From positions 1,922,001 through 1,986,000 of the forward strand of contig NZ_CBDIPG010000001.1 of NCBI RefSeq assembly GCF_965283645.1: a DNA stretch of 64,000 nt. Reading direction: 5' to 3'. This DNA comes from Kordia sp965283645 (GTDB lineage: Bacteria; Bacteroidota; Bacteroidia; Flavobacteriales; Flavobacteriaceae). Positions 34,005 to 42,639 of this stretch are shown one piece after another. The position numbers and the translations under genes are program-made. The notes under the pieces are model-generated. The model saw only the letters and a list, made by a program, of their open reading frames with translations, ran no database searches and was not told where the DNA came from. Position 1 is the stretch's first letter; each line of letters starts with the position of its first letter.

Positions 34005-35309
34005 TTAGTTTGCTTGGAAATCTCTATCTACTCCTACGTGTCCACCAATAACATTGATAACTTTGTTATCCGAACCTACGATTAAAGCTAAGATTGACAT
34101 TTCTTGTCTGTTGTTCACTGTAGTTGGAACAGGAATACTAAATATTTGCTCATTCTTAGAACCAGCTGCTGTATTTGCTATAGCATCACCTAATACATTT
34201 GTAAGAGAATGTCTTAACGTATGATTGTGCTCATATTGTGGAATTGGATCAGCTCCTCCATAATAACTTGTGTAGTTAGCTTGAGAAGCGATGATTCCAT
34301 CTTCAAGAATCATCACGACTAATTTAGCACCTGGTGTACTTGTAGCAAATGCAGTGCTTACGTATATATCTACTTCATTTCCTTTTAATAAAGAGTTGAT
34401 AGATAAACCAGAAGTTGTTGTTCCTGATGCTAAATTTGTAGCTTGTGCAACATTATTTGGCTCTGGGAATGTCCATTCAACATCTCTATTTATGATAGCA
34501 GTTGGATATCCTGAAGTAACATATAAGTTATCTAAAGTAACTCCGTAACTATTCTGCATTGGATCACCACTATGTACAGCATTAAAAAATACTCTATCAG
34601 ATGCATCTTCAACAAGTTCAATAGCGTATCCTACTCTAGGACAATATCCACACCACGTACCTGTGTAATCTTCAATCAATACATTTCTAGCAAATGTTCC
34701 TGGCGCAGTTTCGTCAACTACAGGAAGCATAAACGCATCTGATGTTATAGCTTCTTTCGTTGCTACAATTGTAAGATCTCCTGTTGAAGTAGCCATAAAA
34801 CGACTTCCATCAATTGCCGTTCCATTTACAGAAAGGTTTGTGTCATTTGTAATTGTGTACTCATTTCCTAACGCATCTGTTCCGATAACTTCGAAATCAG
34901 CAGTATCTCCTACTTTTAAACTCGTAGAAGTACTTTCAACTCGTAACTCTGTAATAGGACCAGCTGTTACTTCAAGAAAAAATTGCACACTTGTCAATTG
35001 CTCATATGTAGCTTTAATTATATACGTTCCTGCCGTATTAGCTGTGTAAGAACTTCCAGTGATAGCTACATTATTTACTAATACTGTAGAACTAGAAGTT
35101 ACATCAGTTCCGTCATTTCCTTTTACTGTAAAGGTAACCGCGTTCCCTACTTCTACTGAGTTACTACTTGCAGTAACAGTAATTGAAGTAATTGCGGATC
35201 CTCCTGGAGTTGGTGTAGTTCCTCCATCACCGTCTGAATCGCTACTACAAGAGTAAACGAACAAAGCTGCAATGGCAACTAAACACTTTAAAATGTTTTT
35301 TGTTTTCAT
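34005..35309 (-). CDS. Omp28-related lipoprotein with Ig-like domains
   Basis: 434 residues. The lipoprotein signal ends YSCSSD (Cys ~21) and is followed by an Asp/Gly/Pro linker. Two bacterial Ig-like domains follow (about 40-118 and 120-200; VEVGNAVTFTVKGNDG and LKVGDTADFEVIGTDALG repeats). The C-terminal Omp28 domain (about 205-434) has a thioredoxin-like start, VLIEDYTGTWCGYCPRVG, with an intact CxxC. It is likely on the outer membrane or cell surface. The CxxC and the divergent TlpA gene suggest a shared thiol-redox function. The terminator at 33932-33960 follows its stop. Confidence 0.87.
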   Translation of the reverse strand: MKTKNILKCLVAIAALFVYSCSSDSDGDGGTTPTPGGSAITSITVTASSNSVEVGNAVTFTVKGNDGTDVTSSSTVLVNNVAITGSSYTANTAGTYIIKATYEQLTSVQFFLEVTAGPITELRVESTSTSLKVGDTADFEVIGTDALGNEYTITNDTNLSVNGTAIDGSRFMATSTGDLTIVATKEAITSDAFMLPVVDETAPGTFARNVLIEDYTGTWCGYCPRVGYAIELVEDASDRVFFNAVHSGDPMQNSYGVTLDNLYVTSGYPTAIINRDVEWTFPEPNNVAQATNLASGTTTSGLSINSLLKGNEVDIYVSTAFATSTPGAKLVVMILEDGIIASQANYTSYYGGADPIPQYEHNHTLRHSLTNVLGDAIANTAAGSKNEQIFSIPVPTTVNNRQEMSILALIVGSDNKVINVIGGHVGVDRDFQAN

Positions 35310-35538
35310 AAGACTTTTTTTTTGTTTATAAAGTTTGGTTTGGTGTAATTGGGGTCTAATTTATATTAAATTTTTGTTAAAAAAAAGAAAAATCTAATAA
35401 ACAGTAGATCAAATAAATAGCCTAGTATACATATAGATAATGTGTAGAAAATGCTAAAAACGAATTATTTTATTTTTCTTGCTTTTTTAACGACAGCTTT
35501 TATATATTTACAGCATTCTCACTATTAAACTAAATATT

Positions 35539-36027
35539 ATGAAGTCAATTATGAGTATTGTTGCAGTATTCCTATTCTGCACAATGCAAGCAAATGCACA
35601 GAAAAAAATTCCGAATATTACTGTTGAAGAATTGAACGGATCTTCCATTTCCATGGACGAAATCACAAGCGAAAAAGGTGTGAAAATTATTAGCTTTTGG
35701 GCTACTTGGTGTGTACCGTGTATTAATGAGTTAGATGCTATTAATGATGTGTACGAAGATTGGAAAGATGAAACTGATGTTGAATTAATTGCAATCGCTA
35801 CAGATGATTCAAGAACTAAAAAAAGAATCAAACCTTTAATTAATGGTAAAGGATGGGAATACAAAATTCTTCTAGATGAAAACCAAGATTTACAACGCTC
35901 TTTAAATATTTCTGTCATTCCTCATGTAATCGTGATTAAAGATGGAAAAATTGTTTGGCGCCATACAGGATATCAGCCTGGTGCCGAAGATCAATTGTAT
36001 GATGTTGTTAAGAAAAATGCAAAATAA
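35539..36027 (+). CDS. TlpA-family thiol:disulfide oxidoreductase
   Basis: 162 residues. The signal peptide ends ANAQ (about 21). The thioredoxin fold has FWATWCVPCINE, the redox-active CxxC with a WCVPC motif typical of TlpA/ResA, and a cis-Pro in ISVIPHVIVIKDGKIVWRHTGY. It acts in the periplasm, probably reducing or oxidising partners in the envelope. 45 bases separate it from the 36073 barrel gene, so they are probably one operon. It is divergent from the Omp28-like gene across 229 bases in which I see no clear TAnnTTTG box (TATATTTA is the nearest). Confidence 0.92.
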   Translation: MKSIMSIVAVFLFCTMQANAQKKIPNITVEELNGSSISMDEITSEKGVKIISFWATWCVPCINELDAINDVYEDWKDETDVELIAIATDDSRTKKRIKPLINGKGWEYKILLDENQDLQRSLNISVIPHVIVIKDGKIVWRHTGYQPGAEDQLYDVVKKNAK

Positions 36028-36072
36028 TTTTTTCACTTAACCAACCAAAACTAAACTAACTAACACGAATAC

Positions 36073-37752
36073 ATGAAAAAATTACTATACTTTTCTTTTG
36101 CACTAGCTTTTTCTGTTGGAATTGCACAAGAACAGGATGAAGAAAAAAAGAGAGATTGGGGAACAGTTACGGGAGGATTTGAATCAAATATACAATGGTA
36201 TAATGACGATACATCACTTGGAAAGTTTGCCGAAGATGAACACTTTAGATCTAACAATTATCTTAAATTAGATTACAATTACGGAAATTGGTTTGCAGGC
36301 ATACAGGTTGAATCGTATGCTCCAATGCCATTATTAAATTATTCTCCAAAACTAGACGACACAGGCATTGCAACCTATTATGCAATGTACAAAACCAGAA
36401 AACTTGAAGTAACCGCAGGTTATTTTTATGAGCAATTTGGAAGTGGACTTATATTAAGAGGATGGGAAAATAGACCTTTAGGTATTAATAATGCTTTTAG
36501 AGGTGGAAGAATAAAATATGAACCGTCAAATGCATTAGAATTTACAGCCATGTACGCACAACAACGTGATGGTTTTAAAGTTTCTGATGGAGATATTTTT
36601 GGATTTAACTCAGAAATTGACTTAACAAATGCGTTTAGCTTAGAAACTGCTACACTTTCCGCTGGATTAAGTTATGTTGGAAGAAAACAAGACATTCCAG
36701 AAGAATTTCAAAATACTGGTTTTGACGAATTGACAAATGCATTTTCTGCAAGAGTAGATTATTCTGGAAACTCTTTCTATTCTGGAATTGAATACATTAC
36801 CAAAGGAAAAGATATCATTGTAAACTCGCAACGATATATTGAAAATTTTGTAGAACCTGGAAATGCGCTTTTAGTAAATGTTGGATATTCTCAAAAAGGA
36901 TTAGGAATTGATGCTACTTTTAGACGATTGGAAAACATGAATTTCTTTTCTGAAAGAGAAGCCGCTGGAAATGTTTTCAATGAAAATATCATGAACTATT
37001 TACCTGGTTTAACAAAGCAACACGATTATGCATTAACAAACATTTACGTATACCAAGCGCAACCTGCGATTTCTGTTCCAGATCCTTCTTTACTGAAGTT
37101 TGGTGAAATTGGAGGACAAATAGATATGTTTTACAACTTCAAAAAAGGAAGTGCATTAGGTGGTAAATACGGAACTAAAATTGCTGTAAATGCTTCATAT
37201 TGGGCAGGATTAAGAGGAGATTTTAATTTTACAGATAGAGAAGCTGAAATAGAATACTTTGGATTCGGTCAAAAGTACTTTTCTGAATTTAGTTTAGAAG
37301 TACGTAAAAAGTGGAATCGTAAATGGCAAAGTATATTTTACTATGTAAACCAATATTACAACCAACGTTTTATTATTGACGAGCGTGGTGTTGTAAACTC
37401 AAATATTGCTGTTGTTGAATCAACATATAGAATCAACTCAAAAAGATCTATTCGATTTGAATTACAACATTTATGGACACCAGATGATGATAAAAACTGG
37501 GCAGGTGGAACTTTAGAGTTCAACGTAACACCAAGATTGTCATTTTATGCAACTGATATTTACAACTACGGAAACGACGTAGAAGATGAACAAATACATT
37601 ATTACAATGTTGGAGGTAGTTATGCACGAGGTGCTACAAGACTTGCCTTAAATTACGGAAGACAACGTGGTGGACTTGTATGTGTTGGAGGAGTTTGTCG
37701 TTTTGTTCCACAAAGTACAGGATTGACCGTAAATATTACCACCGCATTTTAA
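36073..37752 (+). CDS. Outer-membrane beta-barrel protein (DUF6029-like)
   Basis: 559 residues. The signal peptide ends VGIAQ. The whole mature protein is built of alternating amphipathic strands with aromatic ends (DYNYGNWFAGIQVESYAPMP, YYAMYKTRKLEVTAGYFYEQF), as in an outer-membrane barrel, ending in NITTAF with a terminal Phe as needed for BAM recognition. I believe relatives are named DUF6029; no function is known to me. Two Cys near the end (LVCVGGVCRF) are unusual for a barrel and could be substrates of the neighbouring TlpA protein. Confidence 0.8.
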   Translation: MKKLLYFSFALAFSVGIAQEQDEEKKRDWGTVTGGFESNIQWYNDDTSLGKFAEDEHFRSNNYLKLDYNYGNWFAGIQVESYAPMPLLNYSPKLDDTGIATYYAMYKTRKLEVTAGYFYEQFGSGLILRGWENRPLGINNAFRGGRIKYEPSNALEFTAMYAQQRDGFKVSDGDIFGFNSEIDLTNAFSLETATLSAGLSYVGRKQDIPEEFQNTGFDELTNAFSARVDYSGNSFYSGIEYITKGKDIIVNSQRYIENFVEPGNALLVNVGYSQKGLGIDATFRRLENMNFFSEREAAGNVFNENIMNYLPGLTKQHDYALTNIYVYQAQPAISVPDPSLLKFGEIGGQIDMFYNFKKGSALGGKYGTKIAVNASYWAGLRGDFNFTDREAEIEYFGFGQKYFSEFSLEVRKKWNRKWQSIFYYVNQYYNQRFIIDERGVVNSNIAVVESTYRINSKRSIRFELQHLWTPDDDKNWAGGTLEFNVTPRLSFYATDIYNYGNDVEDEQIHYYNVGGSYARGATRLALNYGRQRGGLVCVGGVCRFVPQSTGLTVNITTAF

Positions 37753-37800
37753 AAAGAAACTAAAAATTCTCAATAACCAAACCAACCACAACTAAACACG

Positions 37801-37834
37801 AAAAATCCCTTGCAAAATTTTGTAAGGGATTTTT
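37801..37834. terminator. Bidirectional intrinsic terminator
   Basis: AAAAATCCCTT...AAGGGATTTTT with an inner CAAAATTTTG palindrome. It lies between the convergent barrel-protein gene and rsmG. Confidence 0.85.
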
Positions 37835-37837
37835 AAT

Positions 37838-38467
37838 TTACGGTTTATATTTTAATGGCAAATAGACCACTTTTTTAGTTTCAAAAAATTCTTCTTCAAA
37901 ATACTCTGGAATTGGAAACAACTTTGCTTTTATAAAATCTTTCAGCTCTTCGGTTAAATCGCCACCTTTTAAATACAAGATTCCGTTTTTAAGTTCGTGA
38001 TTTTGTTTTTTTGCTACTTTTTTTCGAACCCATTTTACAAAATCGGGCATATTTGTTACGGCTCTACTTACAATAAAATCGAATTCACCTTTTACTTTTT
38101 CAGCGCGCATGTGATGTGCCGAAACATTTGTCAATCCAATACGATCAGCAACAGCTTGTACTACTTTTATCTTTTTCCCAATAGCATCAACCAAAACAAA
38201 TTGAACTTCTGGAAATAATATTGCCAATGGAATTCCTGGAAATCCACCACCAGTTCCAACATCTAAAATTCGTGAACCTGCAGTAAACGGTTGCACTTTA
38301 GCAATTGCCAATCCATGCAACACGTGTCGTATATATAATTCGTCTATATCTTTTCGTGAAATAACATTAATTTGCGCATTCCATTCTTTATATAAAGCTT
38401 CCAATTGACCAAATTGCTCAATTTGTTCATCAGTTAAATCAGTAAAATATTTTTGTATAATCTCCAT
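37838..38467 (-). CDS. rsmG: 16S rRNA (guanine527-N7)-methyltransferase
   Basis: 209 residues, the usual length. SAM-binding DVGTGGGFPGIPLAI, VLVDAIGKKIKVV and FDFIVSRAVTNMP are the RsmG (GidB) signatures; an N-terminal helix region precedes them. It methylates N7 of G527 in 16S rRNA. A -7 box (TAGTTTTG, 38475-38482, minus strand) lies 7 bases before the ATG, so the leader must be very short or another promoter is used. Confidence 0.96.
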   Translation of the reverse strand: MEIIQKYFTDLTDEQIEQFGQLEALYKEWNAQINVISRKDIDELYIRHVLHGLAIAKVQPFTAGSRILDVGTGGGFPGIPLAILFPEVQFVLVDAIGKKIKVVQAVADRIGLTNVSAHHMRAEKVKGEFDFIVSRAVTNMPDFVKWVRKKVAKKQNHELKNGILYLKGGDLTEELKDFIKAKLFPIPEYFEEEFFETKKVVYLPLKYKP

Positions 38468-38585
38468 ATCTGAGACAAAACTAATCTTTATTTACGATTA
38501 TGTAAATTTATTATTTTCAAATTACGATATTTGCAATATCAAGTAACATATTTCGTTACCTTTTTAAAGATTAAATAGTTCCTCC

Positions 38586-39638
38586 ATGACGCATCAAAAT
38601 GTTGATCAAGAAATTAAAGACGCTCTAAGTAATTGGAAGTCTATCATTGCAAAATATAAGAAAAAAAGTACTAAAAAAGCTATTGGACAAATGGCTTCTT
38701 CTTTTTTACCATTCATTGCCGTTTGGGTTTTAATGTATTTTACGCTTGAGTTCTCGCTTATTCTCACCTTTCTATTAGGAATCGTAAATGCTTTCTTTTT
38801 AGTTCGAATTTTTATCATTCAACATGATTGCGGACACAATTCATTTATCAAATCGAAAAAAGCAAGCGACACCATTGGATACATTTGTAGTGTATTTAGT
38901 TTTTTACCTTTTAAATATTGGGCAGAAACACATACATTTCATCATGGACATAATGGACAATTAGAAGAAAACATTAGGCAAGTTGGTGATTTACCAACAT
39001 TAACGGTTGAAGAATTTAGAGCTAAAAATTGGTGGGGAAAGTTTAAATATAAAGTATTTAGAAGCCCAATTGTAATTTTTGTAATTGCGCCAGTATACTA
39101 TTTAATCATTACCACAAAATATCCTTTTTTAACATTTAATAACTGGAGAAGAACTACGTATCTTTTATTAAAAGATAATATTGTCATCATAGTTCCGTAT
39201 GTAATTATTGGCTATTTAACAGGTTGGGCAAGCTTTTTTGCAGTTCAATTTATCATTTTATTTTTCTTCGGAATTATTGCTTTTTGGTTTTTCTACATTC
39301 AGCATCAACATGAATTTTCATATAAAAAGTGGAAAAAAGATTGGGATTTTGTACTATCAGCAATCAAAGGAAGTTCGTATTTAAAGCTACCAAAAATCAT
39401 GGAATGGTTTACAGGACATATTGGAATTCATCACATTCATCACTTAAATAGTAGAATTCCAAACTACAACTTAAAAAAGTGCTTTACCGAAAATAAAATC
39501 TTATCAAAATACGTAACAACTTTATCGTTTAAAGATGGCATGAAAATGATGTTCCACAAATTGTGGGATGAAGACCAGCAACGTATGATTACGTTTAGAG
39601 AATACTATAAACTAGAAAAGATGCGCTTTTCGAGCTAA
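38586..39638 (+). CDS. Membrane fatty acid desaturase
   Basis: 350 residues with about four membrane helices. The three di-iron His boxes of the FADS superfamily are present: HDCGH (HxxxH) near 80, HTFHHGH near 115, and HIGIHHIHHLN (HxxHH) near 280. It would introduce a double bond into membrane acyl chains, consistent with cold marine life. The length and the HIHHLNSRIPNY block fit the omega-3/delta-12-like bacterial group; the exact regiospecificity cannot be read. It is divergent from rsmG. No partner ferredoxin is adjacent. Confidence 0.92.
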   Translation: MTHQNVDQEIKDALSNWKSIIAKYKKKSTKKAIGQMASSFLPFIAVWVLMYFTLEFSLILTFLLGIVNAFFLVRIFIIQHDCGHNSFIKSKKASDTIGYICSVFSFLPFKYWAETHTFHHGHNGQLEENIRQVGDLPTLTVEEFRAKNWWGKFKYKVFRSPIVIFVIAPVYYLIITTKYPFLTFNNWRRTTYLLLKDNIVIIVPYVIIGYLTGWASFFAVQFIILFFFGIIAFWFFYIQHQHEFSYKKWKKDWDFVLSAIKGSSYLKLPKIMEWFTGHIGIHHIHHLNSRIPNYNLKKCFTENKILSKYVTTLSFKDGMKMMFHKLWDEDQQRMITFREYYKLEKMRFSS

Positions 39639-39660
39639 GTCAAAAAAATATATAATTTTA

Positions 39661-39691
39661 AAAAAGTCTACTTTTATGTAGGCTTTTTTTT
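39661..39691 (+). terminator. Intrinsic terminator after the desaturase
   Basis: AAAAAGTCTAC...GTAGGCTTTTTTTT with one G-T pair. It ends at or near the stop of the convergent gene. Confidence 0.75.
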
Positions 39692-39694
39692 ATG

Positions 39695-40420
39695 CTAAAT
39701 AGTATATAAAATAATTAAAACAATAATTGCAACAATCGCGGAAGCTACACAAAGTATAAAACCTGCATCTGCAAGTTTAGCTCTATACTTTCGAATAGAA
39801 CTTAAAAAACCAGCATACAAAACAACATACAAAGCTCCTAATACAATTGCTCCGACATAATCATACATACCGTCGCAAATTTGCATAACGTGAACTACAG
39901 AAACCGCATGTGCAAACATAAAGATGCTCATCAATGCAATGGCAGATGGTAATCGCAAATCTTTTTTTGAGATAAATAACGTGTAGAAAAACTCATAAAA
40001 CGAACTAGGAACCACAGTTCGTGAAATATAATGCAACTTATTAAACGCTATTTCTTCATCTGAAACTTCTTCTGGAAAAGGCACATATCCAGTTTTGTAA
40101 TTTTCAGCCAGAAAATGATTTTTGTATAAATAATCATCAATTTTTCTTCTTTTGGTGATATAATCAATAAACTTGGAGCCAATCAAAGCAAACACGCCTA
40201 ACAAACCAAAAATAATTCCTAAATGATATCCTAACGGCGTAATTTCAGAAACTAAGAAATTAAAGCTTTCAGGTGGTTTTTTGTAGTAAATAGCTCCAAT
40301 AGCACTCATCAAAATTAAAAGAAATACCAAGCGATCGAGTCGTTTCTTTGTTTCAGAAACCTGAATTGTTACAGTTTCCACAAAATACTCTTCTGAGTTC
40401 AACTTTTCTTCGTTTTGCAT
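39695..40420 (-). CDS. Integral membrane protein, unknown function
   Basis: 241 residues. The charged N-terminal ~30 residues precede six likely helices (LVFLLILMSAIGAIYY, HLGIIFGLLGVFALIG, SAIALMSIFMFAHAVSVV, VGAIVLGALYVVLYAGF and FILCVASAIVAIIVLIILY among them). I recognise no family and no catalytic motif. A -7 box TATTTTTG is on the minus strand at 40461-40468, in the divergent gap with the aminotransferase. Confidence 0.7.
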   Translation of the reverse strand: MQNEEKLNSEEYFVETVTIQVSETKKRLDRLVFLLILMSAIGAIYYKKPPESFNFLVSEITPLGYHLGIIFGLLGVFALIGSKFIDYITKRRKIDDYLYKNHFLAENYKTGYVPFPEEVSDEEIAFNKLHYISRTVVPSSFYEFFYTLFISKKDLRLPSAIALMSIFMFAHAVSVVHVMQICDGMYDYVGAIVLGALYVVLYAGFLSSIRKYRAKLADAGFILCVASAIVAIIVLIILYTI

Positions 40421-40520
40421 TTCTTATTGTTATTATTGATAACTATTTTTTGTCCTTAGCCAAAAATAACTAATTTCGCACAATTCAGTTATTTAAATAC
40501 AGATTAAACACAACATAACA

Positions 40521-41702
40521 ATGGCACTATTATCTGAGCGCGTATTAAACATGGCTACATCTGCTACATTAGCAATGGCGGCAAAAGCTAGAGAGCTAAG
40601 AAATGAAGGGAAAAACATTATTGGTTTAAGTTTGGGTGAACCAGACTTTAACACTCCTGATTTTATCAAAGATGCGGCAATTAAAGCAATTAATGACAAC
40701 TACAATAGTTACACTCCTGTAGATGGGTATGCTGAATTGAAAAAAGCCATTATCAATAAATTTAAGCGTGACAATCAATTAAGCTATGAAGCTTCACAAA
40801 TTGTAGTTTCAACAGGCGCAAAACAATCGCTAGCAAATATTGCAATGGTGTTACTAAATGATGGTGATGAAGTAATTCTTCCCGCTCCTTTTTGGGTAAG
40901 TTATAGTGATATTGTAAAACTTGCGGAAGGTGTTCCTGTACAGGTTGCAACGTCTATTGAAACAGATTTCAAAATGACACCTGAACAGTTAGAAGCCGCC
41001 ATTACTCCAAAAACTAAAATGATTTGGTTTAGCTCACCTTGTAATCCAAGCGGTTCGGTATATAGCGAAGCTGAATTACGAGCGTTGGCTACCGTTTTAG
41101 AAAAACACCCAAATATCTATGTCGTTTCTGATGAAATTTACGAACACATCAATTTTACAAAAGAACATTTCAGTATTGCAAGAATTCCGTCAATGTATGA
41201 TAGAACAATAACCGTAAATGGTGTTTCTAAAGCATTTGCTATGACTGGATGGCGTATTGGATATATTGGTGCTCCAACTGCAATTGCGAGAGCGTGCAAT
41301 AAAATTCAAGGGCAAATAACAAGTGGTGCAAATTGTATTGCGCAACGTGCAACCATTGTTGCTTTGGAAGCTTCTAAAGATAAAATTCAATACATGATAG
41401 ATGAGTTTTTAAAACGAAGAGATCTTGTTTTAGAACTTTTAAGAGACATTGAAGGATTTAACGTAAATACACCTGAAGGTGCTTTTTATGTATTCCCAGA
41501 TATATCTTCATACTTTGGAAAAACATTACAAGGAACAACTATTAACAATGCTACAGATTTTTCAATGTATTTGTTAGAAAAAGCAAATGTTGCTACGGTA
41601 ACTGGAGTTGCTTTTGGAAATCCAAACTGTATTCGTATTTCGTATGCGGCTTCTGAAGAAGAACTGAGAACTGCAATTCAGCAAATTAAAGATGTGCTTT
41701 AA
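40521..41702 (+). CDS. Class I/II aminotransferase (aspartate aminotransferase-like, PLP)
   Basis: 393 residues. Fold type I PLP enzyme with INxGLSLGEPDFNTPDF-type start (IIGLSLGEPDFNTPDF), STGAKQSL for phosphate binding, FSSPCNPSGSVYS, VSDEIYEHINF and the PLP Lys in VNGVSKAFAMTGWRIGY. C-terminal ISYAASEEEL carries the substrate-carboxylate Arg (CIRISYA). The length and motifs fit bacterial AspAT of subgroup I-gamma; substrate could also be aromatic amino acids. A strong terminator follows. Confidence 0.93.
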   Translation: MALLSERVLNMATSATLAMAAKARELRNEGKNIIGLSLGEPDFNTPDFIKDAAIKAINDNYNSYTPVDGYAELKKAIINKFKRDNQLSYEASQIVVSTGAKQSLANIAMVLLNDGDEVILPAPFWVSYSDIVKLAEGVPVQVATSIETDFKMTPEQLEAAITPKTKMIWFSSPCNPSGSVYSEAELRALATVLEKHPNIYVVSDEIYEHINFTKEHFSIARIPSMYDRTITVNGVSKAFAMTGWRIGYIGAPTAIARACNKIQGQITSGANCIAQRATIVALEASKDKIQYMIDEFLKRRDLVLELLRDIEGFNVNTPEGAFYVFPDISSYFGKTLQGTTINNATDFSMYLLEKANVATVTGVAFGNPNCIRISYAASEEELRTAIQQIKDVL

Positions 41703-41724
41703 AAAATAAGCTTACGTTATATAC

Positions 41725-41763
41725 AAAAAGCTGTTTTCTTTGAGAGGAAAACAGCTTTTTTTT
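41725..41763 (+). terminator. Intrinsic terminator after the aminotransferase
   Basis: AAAAAGCTGTTTTC / GAAAACAGCTTTTTTTT, loop about 8 bases. Confidence 0.88.
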
Positions 41764-41835
41764 AGTTCGATAAACTAAAAGGATTTTTCACTTTTTTTCA
41801 CATTACCCAAAAGTAACATGAAGAAATTTGATAAA

Positions 41836-41864
41836 ACAAAAGGCGTTTGATAAGGACGCCTTTC
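41836..41864 (-). terminator. Intrinsic terminator for the 41882 gene
   Basis: AAAGGCGT...ACGCCTTT, followed on the minus strand by TTGTTTTATC. It lies 18 bases after the stop. Confidence 0.6.
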
Positions 41865-41881
41865 GTTTTAATTGAGACTAA

Positions 41882-42178
41882 CTATATAATATTAAGTATT
41901 AAAAGTGAAATCGTTAAAATGATACCACTAGATAAAATAATGGTATTTGGGAACTTGCGTTCATATCGCCAAAAAAACTCTTTAATTCCAAAGAACAAAA
42001 ATAAATTGAAGGCATAAAAGATAACAACGCAATAATTTAAATCGATACCGAACAACGTTCTTGATAGTGGCGCTTCTGCTGAAACGTCCATATTTGTAAA
42101 GATCATAACTACGGTACTTGTTAGTAAAAGTATACTTGCTAACAAACAAAATTCCAGAAAGTTAAATGTTTTTCGCAT
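41882..42178 (-). CDS. Small membrane protein, unknown function
   Basis: 98 residues with three hydrophobic helices (LLASILLLTSTVVMIF, VVIFYAFNLFLFFGI, IILSSGIILTISLLILNI). No family recognised. There is a short loop MDVSAEAPLSRTLFGIDLNY between helices 1 and 2. A terminator follows it, and it lies near trkH but is separate from it. Confidence 0.6.
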   Translation of the reverse strand: MRKTFNFLEFCLLASILLLTSTVVMIFTNMDVSAEAPLSRTLFGIDLNYCVVIFYAFNLFLFFGIKEFFWRYERKFPNTIILSSGIILTISLLILNII

Positions 42179-42229
42179 TGTGTTTTAATCTCTTTTTTTA
42201 CTGATGTAAAGATGCTTAAAACATTTGAA

Positions 42230-42269
42230 GTTAAAAAACCCTTTTGCAGGGGATTTTTCCCCTTTTTTT
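42230..42269 (-). terminator. Probable terminator (overlapping hairpins)
   Basis: On the minus strand, CCCctgcaaaaGGG is followed by six T; GGGGatttttCCCC with a T run reads on the plus strand. It serves the 42278-42535 gene. Confidence 0.55.
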
Positions 42270-42277
42270 AAAACGAT

Positions 42278-42535
42278 TTATACGAAAGCGATGACATACG
42301 CAATCACAAATACTGAAATTTTTAGAATGGTTCCTGTTACAGAAGTCAATTGGTATTGATTTGTTTTAACGCGTTGTTTTAAACCGAATAATGAACGTCC
42401 AGTTAATTTATCAAAACCTGATTGAATTTGTTGTTTGTAACGTGACGTTAATAAACCTCTGTGAAAGTCATTTGTATCTTCTTGATACGTTTCAATAGGA
42501 ATTGAATTTACGTGTAATTGATGTGTAGTTTTCAT
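42278..42535 (-). CDS. Small protein with C-terminal membrane helix, unknown function
   Basis: 85 residues from the ATG at 42535 (MKTTHQLHVNSIPIETYQED); the frame runs further upstream into trkH but that part is not coding. A hydrophilic part with RGLLTSRYKQQIQSGFDKLTG precedes one hydrophobic tail helix (GTILKISVFVIAYVIAF), so it would be tail-anchored. I recognise no family. It starts 104 bases after trkH on the same strand and might belong to the trkA-trkH unit. Confidence 0.55.
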   Translation of the reverse strand: MKTTHQLHVNSIPIETYQEDTNDFHRGLLTSRYKQQIQSGFDKLTGRSLFGLKQRVKTNQYQLTSVTGTILKISVFVIAYVIAFV

Positions 42536-42639
42536 AATATTGCTTTTTGATTGATTTACACATATATGACGTATCATAATAAAATTTGTTACAACATTTT
42601 TAAAAAAATATAAAAAACAACTTTTTAAACTACTGTAAA

